From Takakia lepidozioides (taxonomy: Eukaryota; Streptophyta; Takakiopsida; Takakiales; Takakiaceae): a DNA stretch of 64,000 bases. A model generated the notes under the pieces. That model had not been told where the DNA came from and did no database searches. It worked only from the letters and a program-made list of their open reading frames with translations. Positions 36,021 to 47,329 of this stretch are shown one piece after another. A program made the position numbers and the translations under genes. Location: assembly GCA_030704615.1 (NCBI GenBank), contig CM060733.1, positions 38,192,001 through 38,256,000 of the forward strand. Reading direction: 5' to 3'. Position 1 is the stretch's first letter; every line of letters starts with the position of its first letter.

Positions 36021-37353
36021 GCCTTGGTCATGACCTTGACCCTGACCCTGTGCTCCTTGGTTTTGGTTACATCCTCCACCCCGACCTCTGCCTCCTCAGG
36101 ATGCAAGCCATAACAATGGGCCTCCTCATGCCCATACTTTCCACAATGCCCACACTGTAGTTGTGTAGGCTGTGCCTGTGCCAGCCCTTTGCCTCTCTCC
36201 GGGCAATCCTTCTTGACCTGGGGTCCTCCACAATCCCAACATGATACACTCGTCTGTTGCTGGCCTGAGAATGAAGGGAGAGACCTCTGAATATGAGATC
36301 CTCTATGGCTTTCCCTAGGCTTCATCTGAGCCCCCTTGTTGCCTTGAGCACGTTGGGGAGTTGGTTGTTGTTGGCTAGGAACTCCACTTTGTTGTGTCTC
36401 TTGCCAAATCCCACCATAACCACCCGCTCCTCCACCATATTGAGTTCTATCCGCTCTGCCAGCAAAAACACATTTGTTAAGGTGGGTTGGGCTACTTGTA
36501 GGAGAGTTGCATCTCGCACCCTTCTCCTCAGCTCCTTGTCCACGATCCCATACTAGAACTGGACTACCAAAGCTTCTGTAACCCCTTGGGTTATGTTTAT
36601 CAAGCGCCTCATGCGAGTGTAAGCCTCCCTCAAACTCTCAGCAGACCTTCATTGGAACTTTTGCAAGCTCCGCAACTTCTCTGTCCTTATCCCTTGGTAG
36701 TTTCTCCTCAACTCCTCGAAGAACTCCACACTGGGTTAAAGGCAGGCATGGTGTTGGTCTGCAGCAGGAGCTTGAGTGGATTTCCCAGCTCCTGTACCAC
36801 TTGTCCCACTACTAGTGCTTGCAGTTGGAGATGTTTGTGTAGCTGCAAGTGTCGCCGCTGCCCTTGTGCCTCTAGTGATGGAGACATAGTTAGGTGACCA
36901 ATACTCTCGCCACTCCTCAATCTCCACCGCATGTCCTCGCCTAAATTCATGGTAATCATCCATGGGCGGCCCCTCAAGGTGCTGGAATAGCCCCTTCCAC
37001 GCCATAAAGGACGTAAACAGTTCTGGATTGCGCATTTGCTGCAAATCACACCAACTGTCAAACTCTTGTATGAAGTCATCAAGCTTGATGGTGCCCACAG
37101 CTCCAGAGTACCTACGTGGCCCCTTGGTAGCTCCATGCATCTCTTCCATCGTGTCCCACAACAATGGCACGGAAATGGTTTGCACCCTCGGCGAGAATCC
37201 TCCTGATTCCGAGTCTGAACCTTCATCAGAAGACACTGAAGGTGAAGGTGGCCTAAACCGCACACCTCGTCTTGTGTACCCACTAGTATCGCTGGTGCTC
37301 GTATCGGCAACCCCATCAGTAACTGGTGGCACCTCCGTGATGAAAACTGACAA
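35996..37353 (-). pseudogene. Ty3 gag with two zinc knuckles
   Basis: The frame opens MSVFITEVPPVTDGV at 37353. It contains an acidic segment and a capsid-like block (IKLDDFIQEFDSWCDL, FMAWKGLFQHLEGPP), and continues in the same frame through three stops (first at 36736) with VEFFEELRRNYQGI, YTRMRRLINITQGV and DKELRRRVRDATLL. A frame change near 36325 leads to the knuckles at about 36240-36100: CWDCGGPQVKKDCP, in which the His is replaced, and CGHCGKYGHEEAHC, an intact CCHC. This is the structural protein that packages the RNA. Confidence 0.85.
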
Positions 37354-38360
37354 CCCAACCGGTTGTCAACCTGTCTCTAATCCCCACTTTCTACAAGATA
37401 ACCGGGTAGAGAACCTGTTGCGGCCTATGGCTTAGACTAGTACTACGTTCGTAACATAAACCTACACCTGCACCTACATCCACCGCAAGCACTCATATGG
37501 TCTGCTGGTCATCAACCTAGCCTCACCATAAGAGAAACAATGATGGTCTAACTGGTCATCACCCCAGCCTCACCACCGACAGCACGCTCTAGGATTGACC
37601 GGTGATCAAATCCGGACCAACCTCCTATGAAAACAAGCGCCCACACAAAACTGACATGGCGCACAGTCAAGCATGCAGGTGTGGGGGGGATCCAAACACA
37701 AGAAAATCAAGACAGGAACTCCCCCACACCAAAAAAAAACACTCCACAGTGTCGCTCCTGCAAGGACACCCCAGCCCAAACCCGGACTGACTCTTGCCTC
37801 CACCTACGGAAAGGTTTTGGCCTACATAGAGGATGGAAGACTACGGGCTCCTCCTGATACACCCTAGATGTCATACACTTTTAATGAAAACGTATGGTAG
37901 GCAAAGTCTCTCCACTTGTATCCATACTCTGTTCTTAAAAGAGTATGGTGGGGCAGAGGGAGCCCATACACTGTTCACAAAAACGTATGTTGGGCAGAGG
38001 GGGCCCATACACTGTTGAAAAAAGGGTATGTTGGGCAGAGGGGTTCCATACTTTTCTCACAAAAGTGTATGGTGGGGGCAGAGGGAGCCCATACACAGTT
38101 TCTTGAAGAGTATGGAGACTAGGGTTTGTAGAGTATAGTAAGAAACACCTTCTTCATGGTATCTTCCCCCCTAACATGCATGCAAGATTGCATTATCTTA
38201 CTTTGCAATGCATTCATCCAATTGACAAGTTCCTCTTGATCTCCTTGGAACTCTTAGCAAGCTAATGTGCCCAATGACAAGCGCCAAGCCTTGCTTGAAT
38301 TTGAATTTTGTATGACATCTTCCATGTGCTTTCCCTTGCATGGGCTAGTCACACACACTT
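37354..38360. other. Upstream flank of the Ty3 element with a minisatellite
   Basis: The leader, primer site and 5' LTR of the Ty3 element should lie here on the minus strand, but I find neither a TGGTATCAGAGC-type site nor a copy of the 29.3-29.8 kb repeat. From 37872 to about 38130 there is a minisatellite listed separately. No gene is recognised. Confidence 0.4.
37872..38130. repeat. Minisatellite, about 42-bp period, six copies
   Basis: Units start with CATAC at 37872, 37923, 37965, 38006, 38047 and 38090. Each has CATACACTGTT, an A-rich spacer, then GTATG, GGGCAGAGGG and GCC. CATAC and GTATG within a unit are complementary, so each can fold into a small hairpin. Confidence 0.85.
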
Positions 38361-38760
38361 CCTGGGGGGTGCACTCCTCATTAAATGTACCAGCCACGTG
38401 CGTGCACAGGAGGGGGTATTTTAAACCCCCCCATGTACAACATTATACATACAGAGGGGGTTTAAAACACCTTAAATATAATTTTACAGGAGGGGGTTGT
38501 TGAGTTTTAAGGGGTAGTGTAGTGGTAAGAGCGGTGTTTAGGCCGCGATGCACCGCGGGATCATCCTTTTGTTTGTTTGTTTGTTTGTTTGTTTGTTTTT
38601 TTTTTTTTTTTTTTTTCTTTTCTATCCGCGATCTTTCTCCCCTTCCCTCCCGCGGCTTTCTCTTTTCCCTCTCCTCCTCTTATCTCCTCTCCACTCCTCT
38701 CCCGCGATCGCCTTCCCTTCCGCGGGCTTTCTCTCTCCCTTCCTCTCCACAGGGCATGGT
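38361..38760. repeat. Left inverted arm of the 5.5-kb element
   Basis: It pairs in reverse complement with about 42940-43316: shared blocks are GTGCGTGCACAGGAGGGGG, ATGTACAACATTATACATA, CACCTTAAATATAAT and a tRNA-like stretch at about 38516-38570 (GTAGTGTAGTGGTAAGAGC, later CGCGGGATCATCC). A poly-T run, a (TTTG)n run and a CT-rich tract (38567-38750) follow. Confidence 0.82.
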
Positions 38761-39731
38761 ATTCTTCCTGATGTTTACAAGGTTTAGGGGAGAGTGAGCT
38801 TGGTCTTAGCATGCCATTTTGTGGTGGTTTCTCAAAGACCAATCCGACATTACTTGACTACAGACACCAGCAGCACACCAAAGCGATCCTTTTGGGTTGA
38901 TGGGAGGGCAAATCCTCCATGGGTCATGACACAAGGTCAAGAACTTGGTATTCTTCCAGATGTTTATAAGGTTCTTGGGAGAGTCAGCTTGGTCTTAGCA
39001 GGCCGTGCTCAGCTGCACCGTGGTGGTTCTCACTGACCAATCCGTCGTTACCTGACTACAGACACAAGTAGGCACACACAAGAGGTCCTCTTTTGAGTCA
39101 GTCCAAACCAGGAAGTGGTCAGAGGTACCAATATCAGTTCTGTCGATCAACACATTGGCACACTGGGGGAACAAATTTTTGTCCATTATGGATATAGTCC
39201 ACGATGGAACGTTCCCCAGTTTGGGATTTCTCACGAGTCCACTGCACTTGGTCACCTGCAGTTGAAGTCCTTGCCCTTGGTTGTCTTCCTAGAGCGCCCC
39301 ATTGAATCACCAATGTCTAAGACCGCTCTCCAGCCAGTCAAGGGACGAACTTCTTTGAGATTGAATTGATGTGGGACTCTATTAGAAGCACTTTTGGTCA
39401 TTGCAACCTTCAACGTACACCTGTTATCAATGAGAGAACCCCGGACAGTGTATCAGAAAATGAATATTGTCTTCAGATTGCCCACACAATGGGAAGTGCA
39501 CTCTCCCTTTCCTCTCTGCTTCTGTTTGATGTTCAAAGGTAGGCTTCCTGCCCTGAGTTTAAATTCAGTCTAGTGCCGAGAGTGGGTGGACCCTTGAGGT
39601 CATCCATGATGTCCTCCCCCATGTCACTGACTGGAAACAAGTTCAGGGAAGTTTTCTGCCTAACTTCATTTTCATCAGACAATCTCATGGCAACAGACAT
39701 GGCTTTGGACACTACAGCCTCTAAGTCGGAT

Positions 39732-40750
39732 TTATCCAGCAGGGTCAAGACTTGCGGATCCAGGTCCAGGTCCTTGAGAATCTCTTTCACTCTGGTGTTG
39801 GGAAAACCTTTTGATCTCAGTCCAAACCAGGAAGTGGTCAGAGGTACCAATATCAGTTCTGTCGATCAACACATTGGCACACTGGGGGAACAAATTTTTG
39901 TCCATTATGACATAGTCCACAATGGAACGTTCCCCAGTTTGGGATTTCTCACGAGTCCACTGCACTTGGTCACCTCTTGTCCTGTTATTCAAGGTCAAAA
40001 GATGAAGCTCTTCCAGACAGTTAATTAACCGTCTGCCATTAGAATTCAGCTCGTCCTCACCAGAAGACCCAGTGATATCGTCCTGATGGAGCCCTTTGCC
40101 CACCCGGGCATTGAAGTCACCCAATAGCACCACTTGACCTTTGGCAAGGAACGAAGCACAGTCCAGTTTTACATCTTCGAAGGCTTTGTCTGCGTCAGCA
40201 CTAAGGGTCCCCTCTGTGGGCATGTAAACACAACCCACAAAGAGGTCCTTCGTACTCAAGCCGCCCTTCAGATTCAGCCAGATACTATGCTCGTACCTCA
40301 AACCCTTGTTGATAATTTCACAATTGTCAAACAAGAAATCACGGACAAAGAATCCAGCCCCTTTTTGACTACGTTTGGCAGAGGCTGCCTTGAGAGTACA
40401 CATCTTACCTGCCCATTTATAACCATTGACATCTCCAACTAGTTTATCCGACGTTTCCGATGTTTCTGCCCAGCACAGATATGAATATCATTAGTCCGAA
40501 GAACTTGTCCCACTTCAAGTTGTTTCCTTTGGTTGGTCAACCCTGAGAAGTTGAAAGTGGCCAGCCGCAAGCCAGCCCTTTGCATGTGAATTGTTTGTCG
40601 TCTAGGTAGCTTGTGATTGCTCCTGGACGGCCTTTTCCCTGGTCTACCTTTCCTGTTTGTAGTTTGGATCGCAGTCTCCCCATCAACAAAAAAATACAGC
40701 ACAATCCAAACCCAATCCCAAGCTCGTGGCTTTGTTGTTGGTAGTTGGTT
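39732..40750 (-). pseudogene. AP-like endonuclease of a non-LTR retrotransposon
   Basis: The domain nicks target DNA for LINE integration. It begins around 40600 with LRLATFNFSGLTNQRKQ and CAGQKH, and after a frame change continues at 40403 with AGFFVRDFLFDNCEI, LFVGCVYMPTEG, VVLLGDFNARVG (metal/phosphate motif), SIVDYVIMD and GTSDHFLVW, the last conserved His motif. A second partial copy of its 3' end lies at 39255-39100. It is in the opposite orientation to the RT pieces at 40.8-42.7 kb, so the original LINE has been rearranged. Confidence 0.85.
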
Positions 40751-40828
40751 TGTTTTCTCGGCAAAACAACATCGATGCACTTCTTACTCGTATCAATCTA
40801 TCCTTGGATAGAGTAGGGTTGCCATTAA

Positions 40829-42600
40829 GTTAGGCAGAAAACTTCCCTGAACTTGTTTCAGTCAGTGACATGGGGGAGGACATCTTGGATGACCTCAAGG
40901 GTCCACCCACTCTCGGCACTAGACTGAAATTTAAACTGAGGGAAGGAAGCCTACCTTTGAACAGCAAACAAAAGTAGAGAGGAAAGGGGGAGTGCACTTC
41001 CCATTGTGTGGGCAATCTGAAGACAATATTCATTTTCTGATACACTGTCTGGGGTTCTCTCACCAAATGGGCAAAGCTCTGGGGCTCACTAAATTTTCCA
41101 CTGCACAGGGGTCAACTCTGAGGTTAAGAAAACCATGCTTTCTCGCGTTAGTAGACCTACCTTGGAGTACGGATCTGCTATATGGGTTGATAACTCCAAC
41201 CAGGCTAAGTCTCTAGAATCCATTCAAGTGGGGGCGCTTAAGGAGTGTATGTCAACATGCTCCAAAACAGCCAATGTGGCTGTTCGGGGTGAGTTTGGCA
41301 TTCCATCATTAAGCTCCCGACGAGATGAAATCAAGGTCAGATGGTGGGGTCAGCTGCAACATATGCCCAACACCAGATATCCTAAGTTAATCGACTCTAT
41401 ATCTTGGAAACCCTAAACCCTGTCAAACAGGCGAAGTCCTGGCAGAAGAGAGTAGAAAAGATTCTCAAGGACCTTGACCTGGATCCGCAAGTCTTGACCC
41501 TGCTGGATAAATCTGACTTAGAGGCTGTAGTGTCTGAAGCCATGTCTGTTGCCATGAGATTGTCTGATGAAAATGAAGTTAGGTAGAGAACTTCCCTGAA
41601 CTTGTTCCAGTCAGTGACATGGGGGTGGACATCTTGGATGACCTCAAGGGTCCACCCACTCTCGGCACTAGACTGAAATTTAAACTCAGGGCATGAAGCC
41701 TACCTTTGAACAACAAACAGAAGCAGAGAGGAAAGGGGGAGTGCACTGCCCATTGTGTGGGCAATCTGAAGACAATATTCATTTTCTGATACACTGTCTG
41801 GGGTTCTCTCACCAAATGGGCAAAGCTCTGGGGCTCACTAAATTTTCCACTGCACAGGGGTCAACTCTGAGGTTAAGAAAACCATGCTTTCTCGCGTTAG
41901 TAGACCTGCCTTGGAGTACGGATCTGCTATATGGGTTGATAACTCCAACCAGGCTAAGTCTCTAGAATCCATTCAAGTGGGGGCGCTTAAGGAGTGTATG
42001 TCAGCATGCTCCAAAACAGCCAATGTGGCTGTTCGGGGTGAGTTTGGCATTCCATCATTAAGCTCCCGACGAGATGAAATCAAGGTCAGATGGTGGGGTC
42101 AGCTGCAACATATGCCCAACACCAGATATCCTAAGTTAATCGACTCTATATCTTGGAAACCCTAAACCCTGTCAAACAGGCGAAGTCCTGGCAGAAGAGA
42201 GTAGAAAAGATTCTCAAGGACCTTGACCTGGATCCGCAAGTCTTGACCCTGCTGGATAAATCTGACTTAGAGGCTGTAGTGTCTGAAGCCATGTCTATTG
42301 CCATGAGATTGTCTGATGAAAATGAAGTTAGGCAGAGAACTTCCCTGAACTTGTTCCAGTCAGTGACATGGGGGTGGACATCTTGGATGACCTCAAGGGT
42401 CCACCCACTCTCGGCACTAGACTGAAATTTAAACTCAGGGCAGGAAGCCTACCTTTGAACAGCAAACAGAAGCAGAGAGGAAAGTGAGAGTGCAATTGTC
42501 CGTTGTGTGGGCAAGACAATATTCGTTTTCTGATACACTGTCCGGGGTTCTCTCACCAAAGAGACGCTCTCTTCAATTCTATCAAGGGAATTGTGCCTAT
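40829..42600 (+). repeat. 749-bp tandem repeat carrying LINE RT C-terminal sequence
   Basis: The word GTTAGGCAG/GTTAGGTAG followed by AGAACTTCCCTGAAC stands at 40829, 41578 and 42327, so the period is exactly 749 bp: two full copies and a partial third. The copies differ at only a few bases. Each codes in pieces for SRVSRPxLEYGSAIWVDNSN, VAVRGEFGIPSLSSRRDE and WWGQLQHMPNTRYPKL, then LKDLDLDPQVLTLLDKSDL, and a finger CPLCGQSEDNIHFLIHC, which are the C-terminal parts of a non-LTR reverse transcriptase. The catalytic RT motifs are absent. An inverted partial copy lies at 39800-39420, and a further fragment at 52850-52960. Confidence 0.9.
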
Positions 42601-42939
42601 ACCCCTGTTTACCAACTTTGAAAGTCTCGAGGCTGAGGATAGGTGGAGAGGCGCAGAGGAACAGAACAAAAGAAAAGCAATCAGTTTGGACATACCTGAA
42701 TCAAAACCCAAACCCGATGACCAAACTTAGGACCAGCAGGTGCTACCAGACGCCAATGAGAGATAGCGACCAGGTTTCTCAAGAGCCACAAGATGAACTG
42801 AAGCTTCTGTCTCAGCCTCCGGAGCCAGGCCTTGTTGAGTATGCTTAGGCCATGGAAGGGTGCCACTATTCCGCAAACGCCAAATCTTGGTAGAATGCGA
42901 TTGTACTTCACAATGGCTGCAGGAAGCTCAAAGATCTTA

Positions 42940-43316
42940 TGGGATAAGAGGAAAAAAGAAACAAGAAAGAGAGGGGGTCACAAAGCTCATGGCATGCTAA
43001 GACCATGCTGACACGGAAGGGGTGCGGGGGAGGAGGGAAAAGAGAGCCCGCGGGAGACAGATCGCGGGGAGAAAAGAAAAAAAAGAAAAGCAAAAAAACA
43101 TTGCATCGCGATTTGATCCCGCGATGTGTCACGCCACATTCTACGCCCTTACCACTAGACTACTCCTAAAACTTACTAACCCCCTCCTGTAAGATTATAT
43201 TTAAGGTGATATAAAGCCCCCTCTATATGTATAATGTTGTACATGGAGGGGTTTAAAATACCCCCTCCTGTGCACGCACATGGCTGGTACATATTGGCTA
43301 GAGTGCACCCCCCGGG
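42940..43316. repeat. Right inverted arm of the 5.5-kb element
   Basis: It is the reverse complement of the left arm, with scattered substitutions. On the minus strand it also carries the tRNA-like stretch GTAGTCTAGTGGTAAGGGC and CGCGGGATCAAATC (about 43165-43100). The outer 43317-43853 is AT-rich with several AGGAGGGGG / AGAGGGGGT tracts and ends at the target duplication. Confidence 0.8.
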
Positions 43317-43861
43317 CTGTAGAACAAGTTTAGAAACTGTCCCAGTTGATGAACAGAGGTGCAGTGACTAGGTCTTGATGGTCTTCAAGAGGATCACTCT
43401 CTGATGAAAATACCCATGACTATATATGAGAAAATGGAAACTTTCTTCAGGCCTCTTGCACATCGAGCATTGACAATGTCCCTTTCCTCTCTACATCTGA
43501 ATATTGTTCAAAGTGAGATTCCACATCAAGTTTTATCGAGGGCAAACAATTTTTTAAATTAATTTATTCGATTTTATTCGATTTTAAATTAATAAACTTG
43601 ATATAATATAAAAACATACATATACATATTTGAGGGTATTTTTTAATTATTGAAAAGGGAAATATACATACATAAGGGGGTACTTTTTAAAAATTACAAA
43701 TTTCTATATATTTACAGGAGGGGGTTTTATAATCTTCAAAATGTATGTACAGAGGGGGTATAAATGATCCAAGGACCCGTATATAGGGGGTTTTTTTTAT
43801 TAGGCGGCGAACGCACGTGATACGGACATTTTATAAAGAGTGCACCCCCCAGGACACACTT

Positions 43862-44499
43862 CCACCTCTTGACCTAGGTGTTGTCTTCATTCATCATAAT
43901 GTGTATCCACACCTCTATTCAAGAGCTCATCTTCTCAAACTTGAAGTCACAAGCCCTAAAGAGCATGCTCCACATAAGCATCACTTGCTTGATCAACCAT
44001 CCACCACAAAACTTAAGCAAAAAGGGAATGAATACATGAGCTTCACCTTCCCCTTCCTTGCCTTGTCACATGCTAATGTATGGTTGAAGTTTCTATGCAT
44101 GCCGTGAGCCACAATCTCCTTTTTTTGTGAAGACCACCTCCAATCATCTCCCACATATGCTCCAAGCTCTTCAATACTCTAGGCTTGGTTTCACATCATC
44201 ATGGATAGAATTCTCACCCACATGCTTCCCTTTAGAGTCATCTTGAGCTTCTTGATGCTCTCCAAGTGGTTGCTTTTGTTGTCTTCAAGCCCTAGCCTAT
44301 GTAGCTCATTGGCTTTTCTTCCACAACATGCACCACCTCATACATAAGGAATGAACTTGCTCACTTCACCTTCTAGCTCTCCTCAAGCTTGAATTGGAAG
44401 CCACACTTGGAAAGCATGCTCCACACATGCGCCACTTGCTTGGTCAATCACTTGCTTCACCAAGAGCAATCCAATAACTCATAGAACTAGCCAAATCGG
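43862..44499. other. No recognised gene between the TIR element and the L1 relic
   Basis: Short open frames without motifs. The stretch has repeated words such as CATGCTCCACA and CACTTGCTTGATCAA (43.97 and 44.42 kb), hinting at an old internal duplication. Confidence 0.35.
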
Positions 44500-46710
44500 A
44501 TGATTTTAGACAATATCTTGCTTGCCAATGAAGTCATGCATACTGCCTTTGAAGAACAGCAGCCCATTGCTATGTTAATGCTTGACTTTGAAAAAGCATT
44601 TGATAATATTAACTGGACTTACTTGTTGGGTGCTCTACAAGTTGCTGGTCTTGGGGGGGACTTCCTCAAATGGGTCAACATTCTGCTCTCATCAACATCT
44701 AGTAGAGTGTTAATCAATGGTGCCATTTCTAAGCCATTTCCGCTCCTCAAGTCCGTCAGGCAAGGATGCCCGCTAGCACCGTTCCTCTTCCCTATCGCAG
44801 CGGATGGGCTTGGACATCTGATGGATATGAGAAATGATTCTATGGGTTTGAAGATACCGCGCTCCCCTTCGCAGGATCCATCATCTTCCATCAGGTCTTC
44901 CTGTACGCAGATGAGTACAATACTCTTTTCATTGACAAGTACAACATGCTTTCTAATGTTAAGGCCTCCCTCAATTCTCTCTCATGTTTCTATGCTGCTT
45001 CTGGCTTAAGCATCAATTGGAGCAAATCTATTTGTTTGCTTAGCCTGCTACCTGATTCCAGTGCAGCTAAACATTGTGAACAATGGGGTTCTGACTTGCA
45101 GGGTCTACGATGGTTGCCAAGCTGGTCAGGCTCATGAGCTCCTTGGCCATCAGGTTGGTCATCACCTCATAGATGATCTCAGATTCGTTGTTGTGCTCAC
45201 CAAGCTGAAAAGACAATTAAGCTATTGGAGCTCCATGCATCTTTCAATTTGTTGGTAGAGCCTTGGTTGCTAACCAAGTAATACTGGCCTCATCTTGGTT
45301 CTCTTTTTCAGTATGGCCCCTTGGTGCGCCCATCATTTGCTAAATCAAGTCTATGATAAAAAAAACTTTATTTGGGGAGCAACCTCGGCTTCCACAAACA
45401 AAAGAGCTTTAGTGAGCTGGGGGCAACTTTGTCAGAAAAGGAAGAATGGTGGCTTGGGAATCTTGGATCCGCATGTGCAAAGTACTGCATTATTGGCGAA
45501 GTGGGTGCCCCGTGTTTTTACACACATGTCCAGCCCTTGGAGTCGGCTAGTGAGATCCCATATCGTTGCAGCAACCCCCAAATCAAGCAGCCTTTGGCCT
45601 GCTTCATTGAAATGGATGGTGCATGGGGCCGGATCTTCCAATATCAATCTTGTCAAGGGTTTTAAAGCATGGCAATCCATTTGGTTGGCATGGTGTATGT
45701 TGAGACCTTCTTTATTCCAAAGACAACCTACCTCCATGTCTGAAGTTTTGAGACAACCGTTGTTTGGTAATTTCAACCGAGATTCTAAGTCTTTGGTTAA
45801 ATGTACAAGTCGTTGAAAAGTCAATCGAAACCTGGAGTTGTGTACATGCGGCTTAAGGCTTTTCAAAGCAAAGAATTGCCAGAGGATCATGGGAGATAGT
45901 AATGGGCAGCCTGCCACCCCTCTGGAATGACTTGCTTTCGCAGCCTGACAACCTCCCTCTACCTATGTGGCTCGGTTATGCTGATGGCTCTAGACATAAG
46001 GCCTTCTTTGCAACCACGAGAAATTCTAGTTCCTTTGCAGGAATTGGTTTTCATGTGTAGCAAGATGATATCTTATTACACCCTAAACCCATTTCACTAC
46101 CTGCCAGTAATGACTTCTATGCAATAAGAGTTGTTTGCTCTATTACTGGTGACTCCAGTCCTTTTCCTCCTCTGGAACTCCAACACTACAGAGGCTCTTT
46201 CTTCTGGTTCCTTTCTACACCCGTGAAACTTTTGCAGTTTGATCCTGCTGAGTGGCGTTGGATGAGCAAAAAGCAAAACCACTTCTTTGCTTATACTGTC
46301 AAGATGGGATATTCCCTACTGGTGCCGAATCAATCTTTTGACAGGAAGTGGCTAAAGAAATGGGCTCACATCGCAGGCTAGCAGATCCCCAGGAAGCTTG
46401 TGTGGGCAGATATCTGGAAGAAACATAGGCCTTCAAAGATATTAGGGCTTCTTTGGAAAATTGTAAACATGATTGTACCTGTTGGTGCATCTCTCTCTGA
46501 TCCACCAGCTACATGTGAAGTATGTAACCAGGACAGCATAGAGGACATTGAGCACTGCTTTGTGCTTTGTCCCTTTGCGCAGGCTGCCTGGTCTCGGGCC
46601 CTTACTTTATACTCTTACTGGAAATCTAATTTTGCCCCCTCTGTTGCTGTATTGCTTCTTAATATTGTTTATTCAATAGATTTATCAGGGCTACAATCCC
46701 CCTGTTAACT
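44500..46710 (+). pseudogene. L1-type LINE reverse transcriptase relic
   Basis: A plant L1-type RT is seen from the palm on: ILDNILLANEVMHTAF, AMLMLDFEKAFDNINW (first Asp), LLKSVRQGCPLAP, then in another frame VFLYADEYNTLFID (degenerate YADD box), SGLSINWSKS, a connection region with KKNFIWGATSASTNKRALVSW and GGLGILDPHVQSTALLAKW, and a zf-RVT end with WADIWKKHRPSKILGLLWK, CEVCNQDSIEDIEHCFVLCP. There are several frameshifts and stops (for example after WQSIWL). The 5' half with endonuclease and ORF1 is absent, as usual for 5'-truncated LINEs. No poly-A tail is clear. Confidence 0.88.
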
Positions 46711-46719
46711 AATATATAT

Positions 46720-46960
46720 ATAGACATATGTACACATAAATTAATATAGTACACATACCAGAGTAAATGAAGAAGACGACGGGGAGTACAAGTATTGTGG
46801 CTTGTATGAAAAAACTGCTACCAGCCTGGTCTGATATATTACCAAGTATTCTCCCAAATGATACCAGACGGGTCTGGTATCTTATAGCAGTGCATATACC
46901 AGTACTTTATACATGTCCTTCACCTATATACCTGACCAACACTGGACCAAACTGGGCATG
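46720..46960 (+). mobile_element. 3' fragment of the 61.7-kb hAT-type family
   Basis: From about 46730 the sequence follows the 3' half of the element at 61704-62836 (GTACACATA, CATACCAGAGTA, AAAAAACTG, CAAGTATTCTCCCAAATGA), ending in GACCAACACTGG at about 46945. Here the site CAGCCTGGTCTG is uninterrupted, whereas the 62-kb copy has an insert at that point. Confidence 0.75.
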
Positions 46961-47329
46961 ATTTTAAGCATAACTTTAATGAGTCTTTTTCTTCCTTTTC
47001 TTGCAGTTGTCTGTGCATCTGTCTCGGAAATCAAGAGATCGTCTCCCTAAGCCCTGGCACTGACAGAGAAGGGTTAGAAGCAAAGTGCCCGTGTTCAACA
47101 TATTACCATACCAGTTTCTAGACAACAGTGAATGGAATTGCAGCCTCAAGTTCTTTGATTTCCTCATTGGAAAGCTTTACCCAAAGATCCAATGTTGGAC
47201 TCGAGGTTAGTCTTCTTCGTTGTACCTGGAATATGCACTACATCAGGCCCCTTGTGTTGAACCGTGGCCAGCGCCAGCTGACTTGGCGTGCAGTTCTTCT
47301 GCTTTTGCCATCTCGTTCATAGTTCATAC

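Larger units (their letters stand above)
30084..37353 (-). mobile_element. Ty3/gypsy retrotransposon carrying a DNA methyltransferase and a PHD finger
   Basis: Read leftwards, the order is gag, zinc knuckles, linker, aspartic protease, C5 cytosine DNA methyltransferase, reverse transcriptase, RNase H, integrase, PHD finger. RT before integrase makes it Ty3/gypsy. The blocks starting at 35308 (protease), 34537, 34189 and 33850 (methyltransferase) and 33022 (RT) are all in the same frame. The integrase core (31175) and the integrase C-terminus with the PHD finger (30899) share another frame. Gag, knuckles, RNase H and the integrase N-terminus are in other frames, so several frameshifts and stops have accumulated. 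The element is dead but its plan is readable. No 5' LTR or primer site was identified at the right end. Confidence 0.93.
38361..43853. mobile_element. 5.5-kb TIR element filled with non-LTR retrotransposon pieces
   Basis: The ends are CCTGGGGGGTGCACTC (from 38361) and GAGTGCACCCCCCAGG (to 43853), with a perfect 8-bp target duplication ACACACTT (38353-38360, 43854-43861). Long inverted arms lie at 38361-38760 and about 42940-43316. A second inner terminus (GAGTGCACCCCCCGGG) stands near 43301-43316, so the right side may hold two nested ends. Subterminal sequence has many GGAGGGGG tracts. Inside are an AP-type endonuclease (minus), tandem RT C-terminal pieces (plus), inverted copies of the same, and small duplications. 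No transposase is seen. The 8-bp duplication points to hAT or a similar superfamily. It resembles a Pack-type element that captured LINE DNA. Confidence 0.8.

Noticed and set aside
37872-38130. CRISPR array
   Set aside because: The repeats are adjacent minisatellite units of variable length without unique spacers, and the DNA is nuclear eukaryotic.
38522-38797. 91-codon frame with poly-Phe
   Set aside because: It is the translation of a poly-T and CT-rich tract in the left arm of the 5.5-kb element.
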